A DNA stretch of 64,000 nucleotides from Schoenoplectus triqueter (GCA_964058805.1 CAXKVV010000114.1:186001-250000), one strand, 5' to 3'; positions 48,371 through 59,988 are shown, counted from the stretch's first letter. Translations and numbers: made by a program. The notes: generated by a model from the letters alone, not told the origin.

Positions 48371-51300
48371 ATGACTCAATCTCACGTTGCCGTTGTTGCG
48401 TTCCCTTTCAGTTCCCACGCCGGGTCCCTCTTCTCGCTCGTCCGCACCATGGCCTCTCTCGCCCCGTCCTCTCACTTCTCCTTCCTCAGCACAAAGCGCT
48501 CCCTCACATCACTCAACAGCCAACAGTTCCCCTGCAACATCTCTCTCGTTGCGATCTCAGACGGTACCGCCATGAAACAACCCACATCGCATTTTGAGGA
48601 GATTGAGTTGTTTCTCAAGTACTTCAAGGAGAGTCTTCGAGAGGGCTTCGAGACTGCCGAGTTCGCACAGGGCTGTAAGTTGAGATGCATCCTAAGCGAT
48701 GCATTTGTCTGGTTGACAGCTGATGTGGCAGATGAGATGGCAGTGAAATGGGTCCCAGTTCGGACTGGTTCGCCTCATGATTTGTACTTGCGTTTGCATG
48801 CTGATTTGGTAAGGGATATGATCGGTATCGGAGATGAAGGTACGTACCACACTACATGCCTAAATTAAATATAAAAATATTTCAAATAAATTAATATAAT
48901 ACTTTAAACATATCAAATATATAATATGTATAATTAAAGTGTAATTATAATTATTGTATACATGTATAATAGTAACGAATCAGGGTAATTCCAAAAATTA
49001 CAGTTACATAACACCTGTCATTTATATATTGTCTTCAAACTTTTTTGAAATAAAGACAAAATGCTTAATTTATAATATAATGCTTTAATAATTAATTGTA
49101 GTTGTTAAAAATCAAACTAATCAACAATCTCAAATTCATATAGAGGCACGAGCCTAGAGTTTGCTCCTATACCTAGGTCTATCCTCCCAGATTTTTTTTA
49201 GTAAATAAAAAATATAGCAAAATAGTATGACTTTTTTATGTATGGTAGCTAGATCCGAGTTTGAAATTCGGGTCCAGTCTTTTTTTTTGCTGTTAAGTTA
49301 GTTATTATATTATATGAAATTATGTTATGTAAATGATTATTATGTTATATGAAATTATGTTGTATAAATGATTATTATGTTATATGAAAATGATTATTAT
49401 GTTATATGGAAATGATTATTATTTTTTTGTTGTTAATGATTTAAAAATTGTTATGTTATATGAAAATTTTATAAGAAGTTAATGTAAAAACATAAATAAG
49501 GAAAATTAAATTTAAAACCATAAATGAGAAAAATAAAAGTAGATATATAAACAAAAGTCATATAAAGAATAGTCTAAAAAAAATACATTAACGCTTACGA
49601 AACATCCTCCGAATGAGAGACGGACTGTATGTATCTCTCGTCCAAATTTCACGCCGAGGGCGCTCGTGTCATGCGTCCGGTGGTGCCTGCGTCTCGGGTG
49701 GACAAACTAGGAGTGTCATATGATGACGCACATAAAGCATCATATTGGATACCAGAGGTCCCAGCATCCGGATCGAGGCTCATTTGACTCATCAGTTGAG
49801 AGTACGATATGAAATCTCCCTGGAATAAGTTAAACTCATCAGTCGTCGGCTCCGGTGTCGGGTCAGGTGGGTTGCTCATCGAACGGTCATCGACAGAGAT
49901 ATTGATGCCCTCAAGATCCGTCAAAAGACCTATACAAGTAAATTACACATATTTATATGAATTTAATTATCAAAAATCAGTTAAATTAAAAATACCTATA
50001 AGTTAAAATTAAAAATTTAAATATTGACCTATAGAAGCAAGCATCGCAGTGAAAATATGTGGATGACCTAAATCACCCATCAAAATACTTTATCTGGCGC
50101 AATTCATGCTTGCCAAATCATGAATGTCTGGGCATCGTAAGCCAACTAATGATGGTGGCTGTATTCTTCACCAAACACTTTCGCAAACACGTGAGCTAGA
50201 TGCTGAATGTGGAGAACTGAATATACTCATTCTCTTTTCCCCTATTCTTTATTTATCTTAAACAGCCACGGATTATCGGTGATGTTGTCATAATTGTATG
50301 AATCAACATCCAACCCAAGTAGCATCTCCACCATCCTGCTCCATTCATCGTCGGTCACCCCTGTTATTGATTTTCTTGTATTTTTTGAATTTACAAAATC
50401 AGATTAGTAGACTTCAAAAAAAAACATAAAATAATACATTATAAATTTAAAATACTTCTGATAGAAAATCTCCATAGACAACACGCGTCCTCTAACGTCA
50501 CCGCCAGCTCGCCGATTGATAGATGAAATGTCGACGTATCTGGTTGCCACCTCTCGACAAGCACTGTCATGAGTGATTTATCTAACTGACAATCACCCAA
50601 GATCGCTATCTGGTACAGCCGTACAGACCCAGTTGTTACAGATATGGATCCATCTGTGCGTTGTATGGTATCTTCAGACGATGTGCATTGAAACGGAGAG
50701 TGCTATGAGCCTACAAAAATTATTTTGTTACATACAACATGCTAAAATTAATTATAAAGTATATATATTTTTTTATATTATACGATAAACAATATTTACA
50801 TCGGTTCTGGCCCTCTGCTATCTATGTTCATTTTGAGGCACGACAAGCAGTTACAGATACTTCATTTTTCACTATAATATTTAAAAAAAATATAAATTTA
50901 GTACAATTTTAGTATAATTAAATTAATTATAAATTTGGTGTAATTTGATACAATATGGTAAATTTTAGTGTCATTTCATGCAAATTATAATTTGGTGCAA
51001 TAATTTGGTACAATTCAGTACAATTGAATAATTTTGCATAATTAACCAATGTACATATAATTAATAGCATTTGACCAAATTTAAAATAATTAGCCTCGTT
51101 AGTGCTAATACATAATTAACCTAATTATAACAAATCAAACAAATATAACTATATTAACTATATTTTAATTATCACTATAATTATACTAACTAAATCTAAT
51201 AAAATTACTAATTTTCATAAATTCGGATTTAAATTGAAAATAAAAAATTACCTTCGAAATAATGACCAAATCGACGGATTGACAGGTTTTTCCGACTCTC

Positions 51301-54031
51301 CTCCTAACGATAAGAAGTTTCGTGCAAATAGTTTACAAATTGGAGCAAAAATGGGCTAGATCTATAAAAATGAGATTTTTTTGTTTTTGAAAGGGAAGAA
51401 GAGGCAGAGGCAGTGGGGAGAGAGACGCTGGGGGGGATTCGGGTTTTTGCGAAAAAAGAGAGGGTCGGACCCGAGTTTTCAACTTGGTCTAAGAATTGGG
51501 ACCCGAGTTTTGAACTTGGTCCAAGAATCGGGACCTGAGTTTTGAACTTGGTCGAAGGGTCTTAACTCGAGTTCAAAACTAGACCAGACTAGAGGCACAA
51601 ATCCGGTTCAAAACTAGACCAGGCTAGGGGCACAAATCCGGAGGAACGGGGTCTAAAAAATCTGCTATCCTCCTGTGGATTTAACCTCCATAGCAAGTTT
51701 GAACGAATTATGTAAATCGATCTCAAATTCTAAAAAAAATAAGGTACATGATGTTTTCAATTAAGTTTAAATATTAATATAGTTTTGAATTATATTTTTA
51801 TGATTAAAAAAACTTACTGTTTTATATATGTTTTTAAAATTTCAGTTCGAGCACCAATTGGGGCTTGACTATATATAGGTCTGACCCCTATCTGTCTTGG
51901 TGATTATTATATTAATAAATATAAAAATTATTAACTACACAAAATTGTTTATCAATAACAGTTATATTATTATTATTTAATTTATAAATATATATTATAT
52001 AGAGTTGTGCTACCGATTCATAATAAAAGTGTTATCTATATTAAAATATATTTAGAGATTAAATTTTATATATTTTTTATTTATTTTCGTTGAGGGATAA
52101 AAAATACATTGAGTTAATGATCCGAACCGTTCTGGCTTGGTTGGTCCGATACATAAAGACGTTAAATTGATGTATGTATAATAGTTATTGTAATTTATCG
52201 ATTTAAATGTATATTTTAGTTAGTAACTTTTTTTTATAACTTCAACAACTAAAATGTATACTACACATATGTAATTGCAATTTAATTGATCGTACAACTC
52301 GTAATAAAAACTGAAACATGATTGCATGCTGGCACTTCAATTGATGGGTGAGCGGTCTCAATAGTCTTCGCTTTAATTATCAGACTTCTCTAGTGAATTA
52401 CCCAGTTGGATGAATGGAATTATGCTGGCGATCAAGGGACTAGGGTGTTCTGGTGTTTTGAGTCTTTTGCTAGCTAGCTCATGGTATGATTAGCACAGCT
52501 CGGTCTGGGTCGGTTCAAAAGTTAAGACATACCAGATTAGAGGGGGTTAAAATGAGTTTAAGGGATGATATTTTAATTGAATAATATATTTTATATATTT
52601 CGTTATTGTTCTTAGTATTAAACATTATATTATTAACGTCAAAATTAACAATAAAATTATGAATAAATAAAGATTATTAAACATATGAATAACGAATTGA
52701 AAAATTAAATACTTGTTACATTTCAAAAAATATATAATTGACAATTTATAACAACAAATACATAGCAATAATCAAAATGCAAAATAGAATTGAACTCTTA
52801 AATGACTATTTGATTGATTATCTAATAAATTAACTATGAGTACATACGATCCGGTCCGGATTAGATGGATTTTTGAAATCAAACTCATAACTCAATCTAA
52901 TATAACAAATTATTTTAATCAAAGTCATAATCTGTATCCATCTAGATAACATCCCAATGCATAAAAAAAAGAAAAAAAAAGGATAGGTTGGTTGGATCGA
53001 ACGATTATTGGTCGGGTTGACGAATTTTTTACACCTCTAGTGGGCGTTCCAATTAATTAATTAAGCTTATTTAGTGTATATGCTGTATGCATGATACCAT
53101 CTGGCCTTCACTCCAGGCGTCTAACCTTGAATTTCATTCTGTTTGGTCAGCAAATAGATTGGATGGTAACGAGATGCTCAGCTTTCTTCCATGTCTCTCC
53201 AACCACCGTGTGATGGATCTTCCTGATGGCATTACCGGCGACCCCAATTTTGTGTACCACAAAATATGCAATCGAATGGCTTATAGGTTGGCTGACTCGG
53301 ACACACTCATCATCCACACTGTCGAAGGACTCGACTCCGATCTCGACTCCTATTATAGACAAAATTTCACCAATTCTTTTTTTATAGGCCCATTTTCCAT
53401 TATTGGATCAGCCCAAGAAGCGCCGGCCATCGACATCTATGGTTGTCTCTCATGGCTCGACTGCCGTCAGCCTGCTACTGTGGCTTATGTGAGCTTAGGC
53501 ACTATTGCTCTTCTTCGACCCTGTGAACTCACCTCCCTTGCCATGGGGTTGGAAGAGAGCAGAGTCCCGTTTCTTTGGTCATTGAAGGAAGAGATGCAAT
53601 CTCTTCTTCCCTCAGGATTTTTAGATCGAATGAATGAGACGGGAAAGGGGAAGATTGTTCCATGGGCCCCGCAAACTAGCGTGCTAAAACATTCTGCAGT
53701 GGGTGCATTTGTTAGTCATTGCGGGTGGCATTCAGTGTTGGAAAGCATTGTTGGAGGGGTTCCGCTTGTTTGTAGGCCGTTCTTCGGGGATCAACAAGTA
53801 AATGCAAGATTGGTGTCATATGTTTGGAAGTCCGGAATTGCGCTGGAGGAAGGTTTTTTCACAGAGAAAGGGATTGTTGAAGCTCTTAACGTGATGTTTA
53901 AGAAAGATGAGGGAAAGAAGATGAGAGATAAAGCTCTTGAGCTCCAGGACTTTGTCGTTGCAGCCCTGGATGAAAATGGTAGCACAATGAAAAATTTGAA
54001 GAGCTTGTTGAAGTTCGTTTCTGAATGTTAG
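48371..54031 (+). CDS. UGT78: UDP-glycosyltransferase, UGT78 (flavonoid 3-O-glycosyltransferase) type, 449 aa
   Basis: UGT78 enzymes transfer sugar from UDP-sugar to the 3-OH of flavonols or anthocyanidins in the cytosol. Exon 1 is 48371-48839 and exon 2 is 53151-54031. The donor AAG|GTACGT and acceptor TTGGTCAG|CA give one phase-1 intron of 4311 bp, in the position usual for this subfamily. The total of 449 aa is a normal length. The catalytic pair is His16 (PFSSHAGS) and Asp110 (ILSDAFVW). The 44-residue PSPG donor box runs from Trp328 (WAPQTSVLKHSAVGAF) to Gln371 (RPFFGDQ); terminal Gln is usual for glucose donors. The box reads HCGWHS (346-351) instead of the near-invariant HCGWNS, i.e. 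His350 replaces Asn. No stops or frameshifts. The intron carries a MULE (49188-51664). The acceptor substrate cannot be read from sequence. Confidence 0.93.
49649..50720 (-). pseudogene. Plant mobile domain (PMD) protein fragment of the MULE
   Basis: On the minus strand, 50700-50470 translates to a frame containing TVLVERWQPDTSTFHLSIGE followed by LAVTLEDA. This is the hallmark opening of the PMD found in MAIN/MAIL-like proteins and in transposons. A further exon-like piece (about 50375-50215) reads ITGVTDDEWSRMVEMLLGLD. The frame 49924-49649 (starting TDLEGINISVDDRS) may be the C-terminal part. Stops and frame changes occur and much of the domain is missing, so it is a relic or carries short introns. 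Confidence 0.65.
51470..51640. repeat. Minisatellite-like repeats at the MULE right end
   Basis: GACC(C/T)GAGTTTTGAACTTGGTC recurs with a period near 38 (about 51475-51570). TTCAAAACTAGACCAG(A/G)CTAG followed by GGCACAAATCCGG recurs with a period near 35 (about 51570-51640), partly the inverse of the first unit. Confidence 0.8.
51674..53150 (+). other. 3' part of the UGT intron
   Basis: AT-rich intron sequence with scattered GGTTGGATC-type words near 52480-53040 that may be an old non-autonomous element. It ends with the 3' splice site TTTGGTCAG at 53150. Confidence 0.6.
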
Positions 54032-54959
54032 TTATTGCAACACTGATTTTCTTGAATTCTTAAGCTTTATCTACTGAGTTTGTTCTGCTTATCTTGTTAT
54101 TTCTGTGAGGGTTTTATGATTTAGTACTTTTTGAGAGAGGAGACAACTCTTGGTTTTTGTAGCACTCTGGATATGGTATCAACTATCAAGTTGTCGATTT
54201 ATGTAGTCTTATTTTGATGGAATCCTGTGTGTACCGTACCGGGATGTGGTATCGTACAATAATGGAGTCTAGTTTATTCCACTTAAGCTTGTTATCATGT
54301 TAGCTGTGTGTCTTTATTGTTAGTCCCTTGAGGTGGGGTTGAAGGGATCAAAATCCGCTGTTATTCTTGAGGAATAATGGGTCCTGTTATTTTATTTAAA
54401 AAAAATTAAAAAATTAAAAATAAAAAAGTTTATAAATATATTTTTTATTTATAGACCTATTAAATTTTATATAATTTAATTAATATTGGTCTTCATTAAT
54501 ATTAGTACTTCTTTACAATACAAATTATATATCGGATGCCAAAACATTCTCTTTGTTGATGGATTGATGTGGTCTGATTAAATTTTCGGACAGAATAAGC
54601 ATCAACCTGGCTCGAATTAATTTTTTAGGTTAGACAAGCAACACAGATTAGACAGAGACGCAGTGTATAAGAGGAATAAAGGTGGTAATCGAGCGGGTTG
54701 AGAGGGTTCAGATTTTGGTCGGATCGAGTTAGGTTAATTTGACTTAGTAAAATTATCGGTTACGGGTTTAGTCAGTGAGAAGTATGCTTTCGATAATTCA
54801 AATAGCAACTATTTAGTAGTAGGACAAATGAGTAGTAGTGGCGCAAGAAATGTTTTCCTTCTTGTTACACTTAATATCTTTTTTGATTTGTTAATTTGCA
54901 AAACAATTTTGAATTTTACAATTTGTCTTGTTTATGTTTTATATAAGAATTAACTTGTA
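54032..54959. other. UGT 3' flank
   Basis: It should contain the UGT 3' UTR. A GGTCGGATCGAGTTAGGTT-type stretch (54690-54760) resembles transposon subterminal sequence. No gene. Confidence 0.5.
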
Positions 54960-56040
54960 AATGAATTAGTGCACGAAAACCAAGACTAATGATGGGACAT
55001 AAGAGCTAAATCAAGACTGCATTAGGCTTAGGTTTAGTTAGACTTAAACTGGGTTGAATTGGTCAAGATAAATTGAGCTTAAACAACAGAGAAAACTACT
55101 TCTGCCCAGTAAATCGTTATAACGATTCAGGAATCGTTATAGCGGTTCATCTCAATACTCAACAATATTTTAAGACAGAAAAATATGCATAAGAACCAGA
55201 GTGTATCGTTATGTAACGATTCTATAATCGTTACAACGATTCATGAAACGTATAACGATTTGATGAATCGTTATAACGTTTCAGCTCAATTGATCCAACA
55301 GCTATTCTTTCTAAACCGTTATAACGATTCGTAAATCGTTATAACGGTTCAGACCGAAAAATAGTTTCTTCAGCTGTTTCAGAAGATCTATTTTAAAAGG
55401 ATCACTTCTCTCACTGAAAAATAGATGATGGTCATATGATCCAACTAGCTAAATCACTACTTTATAAAGCTTACTAGCCATATTCAAAGAGAGAAAGAAA
55501 AATCAAGATATTGATACACTCAATTAGCTAAATCTTTGTTCAACCTCAATCTAGCTTCTCTCTATTCTCCCAACTTGATCCTTCGTGATCTTCTTCTCAA
55601 CTTCTTCTTGAGTTGTTGTGCTCAACTCTTTTTTGAGCTACAGTGCTCATTATTTTTGAGTGTGTTGTCACTCACGTTTTGAGTGTGTTTTCACTCGTGT
55701 TACCGATAGGCTTGATAACCCATTTTTGTGTAAGGGACCAAGTTCTACAAGTATAAAAACTCCTTTTCATATATCGGCTCAACCTAAATTGTTAGAGGTT
55801 GATGGTCTTGGAGACGTAGACATTGTTAAAGTCGAACTCCGTTACATATTGTGTTATTGTTTTATCTTTACTTTTTTTTCTCATATTTCTTTGATTGCTA
55901 TATTCTTGTGAGAATTGAATTGATTTAAATTGTATTCCGCTGCCATTACACTTGAACATTAAGCTCCAAATCGGTTTATATATTTCTACCTTAGGTTCTT
56001 TACATTCTTGCACTATTTTGATCTTTCAATACCACCATCC
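54960..56040 (+). repeat. Possible Copia-type solo LTR with a palindromic motif array
   Basis: The segment has the texture of a long plant Copia LTR: a promoter-proximal array of AATCGTTATAACGATT words (55115-55350), TTTATAAAGC at 55461, a T/C-rich leader with reiterated GAGTGTGTTTTCACTC-like words (55630-55700), and TTGTATTCCGCTGC (55929). Borders and target duplication were not found, and no pol lies beside it. The assignment is an inference. Confidence 0.4.
55115..55350. repeat. Array of palindromic ATCGTTATAACGAT motifs
   Basis: At least six copies, perfect or near-perfect, of the self-complementary word AATCGTTATAACGATT, some split into half-sites, spaced irregularly over 240 bases. Each can form a small hairpin or bind a dimeric protein. 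Confidence 0.85.
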
Positions 56041-56064
56041 TAGGGCTTTCAAGGTCTAACATTA

Positions 56065-56395
56065 TAAGTCGGGTCAGATCGTGTCAAGTATCGAATTTTT
56101 TAGTGTCAGGTAATTTTAGGTTTCGGGTCATATTAGGTCAGGTCGGGTCGGTTATCGGGTCATCTACGGGTCATTTCAGATTTCGAGTCGTATCAGGTCG
56201 GGTCAGGTCGGTTATCGGGTCATTTTGGATTTTGGATTGTCTTAGGTCGGGTTGGTTCTGTTATCGGGTCATCTAGTGTCGGGTCATTTCAGATTTCAGA
56301 TCGTATCAGGTCAGGTCGTGTTGGTTATTGGGTCATCTAGTGTCGGATTATTTTGAATTTTAAATCATATCGGACTAGATCAGATCATATTTCAC
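56065..56395 (+). repeat. GGGTC-rich minisatellite array A
   Basis: Degenerate tandem units of about 60-80 bases built from ATCGGGTCATCTAGTGTCGG and TCGTATCAGGTCGGGTCGG. The same unit forms array B at 57335-57690, in the same orientation. Confidence 0.85.
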
Positions 56396-56724
56396 CATCT
56401 ATGTGTTTGATCTAGTCAGGTCGAATGAATCAGATCAGATTAAATTTCTAAGTGATGCATATTTGAGTCATTCAGGTTTCACCTTAATTTCAATTGAATT
56501 AAACTCTTTTGTATTTATCTCCTCAATTCTCAATTCATCTTCATCTATACAATACAAGTTTCATTTGAAAGATATGTTGAATTATTCATAAAAAAATATT
56601 TGATAGATATCATAGTTAATATTATAATTAATATTAACTTTATTATTTAAATTAAATAAGTTAATATTCATAATAATAATTAAATTATTCAACTTATTTG
56701 ACATTTGTATGGGACCCATAAAGG

Positions 56725-57236
56725 TAGGGTGTGCAAACAGATCGGTTTAATTGGGTTTGAACTGAACCGTTAAATTTTGGACTATTTGGTTTGGTTTTTC
56801 GGTTTAAAAATTTCGGTTCGGTTGATAATTTTAGCTAATTCGGTTTTTATTCTTTGGTTTGGTTTTGCTTTTTCTAAATCGGATAAATCGAATAAACTAA
56901 ATAGTCCAAAGTTTTTTAAATAATTTTATTTTACTTGATATAAATAAGGATTATATCAAAGATAATCCCAATATATTCATTTTCTATAAGTTTTATTTAG
57001 TTATTTCTTTTATCCTTTTAATTATTTATTTCTTCTATCAATTTTTATAACTTTTGATATTTTTTCCTCTTTAAATGATATAATTTTGTTTTAACCGAAT
57101 AAACTGAAAAAAAATCAGTTTATTCGGTTGATATTTTTAAAAATTTGGCTCAGTTCATAATTTGACAAACCGAAAAAAACATCGGATGCATATAATTATT
57201 TTGGTTTGAACCAAACCGACCATTTACACACCCCTA
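56725..57236. mobile_element. Short non-autonomous hAT element between the two GGGTC arrays
   Basis: The left end TAGGGTGTGCAAACAG and the right end CATTTACACACCCCTA are inverted repeats. CATAAAGG (56717-56724) and CATAATGT (57237-57244) match at 6 of 8. Subterminal CGGTTT/AAACCG words sit at both ends. Size is 512 bp and it is non-coding. Confidence 0.7.
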
Positions 57237-57334
57237 CATAATGTCATGTTTGAGTCTCCAAAAGCATGACCTGGAGCTTAGAAATAATGTTTTCATAATT
57301 CATTTGAGGTCTAACCACAATTATGAAAATTTTA

Positions 57335-57690
57335 CTGTCGGGCCATATCAGGTCGGGTCGGGTCATTAAGTGTCGGGTCATTTCGGGTCTCGGATCGTAT
57401 CAGGTCGGGTATCGGGTCATCTAGTGTCAGGTCAGTTTGGGTTTTCGATCGTATCAAGTCGGGGCGGCTTGGGTCGGGTATTGGGTCATTTCGGGTTTCG
57501 GGTCGTATCAGGTCTGATTAGGTCGGGTATCAAGTCATCTAGTGTTGGATCATTTCGGGTCTCAGATCGTATCAGGTCGGGTCGGGTCAGGTATCAGATC
57601 ATTCAATGTCAGATTATTTTGGATTATAAATCATATCGAATCAAAACGGATCGGACGGATTTCTTGAGTCGGGTCGAGTTCTGCAACAGG
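57335..57690 (+). repeat. GGGTC-rich minisatellite array B
   Basis: Same unit and orientation as array A. Both end in a similar degraded stretch ('attattttgga…ttataaatcatatcg'). The 119-codon ORF here is only a product of the repeat. Confidence 0.85.
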
Positions 57691-57912
57691 AATGAAGAAG
57701 CTGACCAGAGTATTTTTTTTCCGGTTTAGATTCCCGCCTCAAAAACTTGCGGTCCATATTATACCATTAAAAAAGCACCTAACCATTCTCTTATACGAGG
57801 AATATTTTTATATTTTTTATTTTAAAAAAATTGCCGAAATAATATTAGCTGTGAACGTACATAATTGATACAATTTGTAGTAGACAAAAAAGCTATAACA
57901 AAGTTTTTGCGG

Positions 57913-58048
57913 CCTTTGAAGATTAGAAGATGGGGGTAGTTAGTAATGGTACAGTTCAAATTCTTTTAGATCATGAGTAGCCTTCGGAGATTAGAAGATG
58001 GGGGTAGTTAGTAACGGTACAGTTTAAATTCTTTTAGATCATGAGTAA
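57913..58048. repeat. 68-bp tandem duplication
   Basis: Two units start at 57913 and 57981. Both contain GATTAGAAGATGGGGGTAGT and end TCTTTTAGATCATGAGTA, with a few mismatches. Confidence 0.92.
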
Positions 58049-58554
58049 GCGTGTTAAGGGTGAGTACGGATGGGGCGGTCTGAATTAGAGCGGTTTAAAA
58101 TTAATTTTTTTTACTCAATTCGTATTGGATCCCCATGGATAAGACTCTAATGAGTCAGAATAAGTGGGCCAAGGAGCAATTCGGATCAAGGGGTGTGTAC
58201 AGATCTTTTTTCTTTGCTTAACAACTCAGCGGCGACATTGTCTCCATGCACAGGTATCACGGGTAGAGGGGGTGCATTTGGGTAGACACGGGTCCGGGTC
58301 CGGATTTGGATAGGCGTGGGTAAGCACGGACGAGTATGGATAGGCGCGAGACAGATCTAGATGGATCACATATAGGCACATGATGGATTAGAGGATGTCA
58401 ATGTGTGAAATTTCAAATCATATCCTTATTAGGACCGGATTTTTCTCAGGTCCGAGTCACCCAAGGGTCTCACGCGGTTCGAAACAGAATGAGTCACGAT
58501 CATGAATTTTCACAGAACGAGTTGAACCATTCAAATATTTTACCCTACGGTAGG
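58049..58554. other. Left flank of hAT 2, GGATC/GGTAG-rich
   Basis: It contains many GGATAGGCGCG/CGGGTCCGG-type words (58260-58360), suggesting the remains of another element's subterminal zone. No gene. Confidence 0.45.
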
Positions 58555-59117
58555 TAGTGTTCTCAAAACGTGCCACCGTGGCCGAACACAGCACGAACGA
58601 TACGGTACGATAAGGACACGGTACGGTTAAGACACGACATGTGACATGTACCGTGCCGTGTTCCATGCCGTGTCTTAAGCGTGCCGTGTTCGATTTTGCT
58701 ACTATTGGGCACGACACAACACGATACGGTTAAGAAGACTTACACGACATGACATGACACGAAACATGACAAGATATGACACGGAAACACGACAAGACAC
58801 AACACGGTAGGCACGACAAAGCCCGACTAGGCACGATTTTAAATTAAATTCAAATATTTAGAAACAGTTTTTGAAGAAAACTGGTTTTAATTCAAATAAA
58901 ATTTTTAAAACCGATGCTAAATCAAATATACATTTTAAAACATAAAACAATATTTCTGAGTTGTTATTTTATTTTTTTGAAATAGTTTCTCTAAATTTTG
59001 ATTAAATAATTTCAATCATCACCATTAACTATTAAAATATATTTCATTAATAAAATGATTACAAATAATTTACGTACTAAAAGAATGTGAGAAATTTTCA
59101 ATATATATATATATAGA

Positions 59118-59460
59118 GTGAGGCTATGGTGCTTCGCGAAGCACAAAACCTCCCGTGCTTCGCGTCCGTATCTCGAATTTGAAAGTTTATACACCCGATC
59201 CAAACCGTTGAACATGATCTTCATATTGAACTATCTTTGGAGATCAAAATTTATATTTTTTTGAATTTTTTTGCTATTTTTTAGATGAGTATAAAATTTG
59301 CTGATCTAACGATTTCTGCACCATCCAAAACTAGCGATTTTGTACCCATCTAAAAAATAGCAAAAAAATTCAAAAAAATATAAATTTTGATCTCCAAAGA
59401 TAGTTCAATATGAAGATCATGTTCAACGGTTTGGATCGGGTGTATAAAACTAGTGCCTCA
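59118..59460. mobile_element. Hairpin MITE family A, copy 3, nested in hAT 2
   Basis: The left end GAGGCTATGGTGCTTCGCGA is followed by arms that pair across about 59310 ('gatctccaaagatagttcaa' repeated in inverse). The right terminal ~80 bases are mostly deleted, ending near TAGTGCCTCA. It abuts (TA)n on the left (59100-59114). The ends read CTTCGCGAAG in place of CTTTGCAAAG, a compensated palindrome change. Confidence 0.8.
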
Positions 59461-59519
59461 TATAATATCCTATCTATAATTCATAAAATTGAATTCAATT
59501 TTTATAATTCATAAAATTA

Positions 59520-59800
59520 AATGAGAATCAGTTTTTAATAAAAAATAGCTTTAATTTATATGAACTAGAACCAGTTTTATTATGAAACGGCTCTAATTCA
59601 ATTATTGAATTAGAACTGCTTTTATAATAAAAGCAGTTCTAATTGAATTAGAACCGCTTTTATTATAAAATCGGTTCTAATTATAAACCGATTCTAATTG
59701 ACTCAATTTATGAATTGGAACCGTTTTTTATTAAAAACTGATTCTAATTGTATTAGAATCAGTTTTTAATAAAAACCGACTCTAATATATTCTTTTAGAA
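59520..59800. repeat. Array of alternating inverted ~30-bp repeats
   Basis: TTAGAACCG(C/T)TTTTATTA and its reverse complement alternate for roughly 280 bases, so the transcript or single strand could fold into several hairpins. It lies in the 5' part of hAT 2, between the nested MITE and the promoter. Confidence 0.8.
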
Positions 59801-59980
59801 TAGATTTTTTTTCTATTTCATCGGTGTTAAATAGGCGATTTTGAATTTTTTTCCTGATAAACTGACCAAAGCTATTTAGATTTGAATTTTAAAATAAAAA
59901 TGACCAAAATGCTCTTCCCTAACAGCTATTAACGGTTATATTAGATGGCTATTTTGGTAATTTTCTTACTAAAGCACAAC

Positions 59981-59988
59981 TATAAATA
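59981..59988 (+). promoter_or_regulatory. TATA box of the second hAT element
   Basis: TATAAATA precedes a CT-rich leader with TCTCTCACTCTTAACTGTC. This is the same layout as in hAT 1 at 24386. Confidence 0.6.

Larger units (their letters stand above)
49188..51664 (-). mobile_element. Mutator-like element with plant mobile domain code, in the UGT intron
   Basis: The flanks are the perfect 9-bp direct repeat CTATCCTCC (49179-49187 and 51665-51673), the MULE target duplication size. The ends are CAGATTTTTTTTAG on the left and CTAAAAAATCTG on the right, a short inverted repeat. The coding content is on the minus strand, antisense to the UGT gene. Near the right end are period-38 and period-35 tandem repeats (51470-51640) built from 'acccgagttttgaacttggtc' and its reverse. 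Size is 2477 bp. There is no MURA-like catalytic domain, so it would be non-autonomous. Confidence 0.8.

Noticed and set aside
53087..53150. Start of exon 2 at the ORF boundary 53087
   Set aside because: The TTTGGTCAG acceptor at 53150 restores the frame from exon 1 and the UGT78 alignment. The preceding codons are intron.
55115..55350. Regular palindromic repeats considered as a CRISPR-like array
   Set aside because: A plant nuclear context, irregular spacing, no uniform spacers and no cas genes.
57370..57729. 119-codon ORF rich in Ser, Gly and Arg
   Set aside because: A product of the GGGTC minisatellite array.
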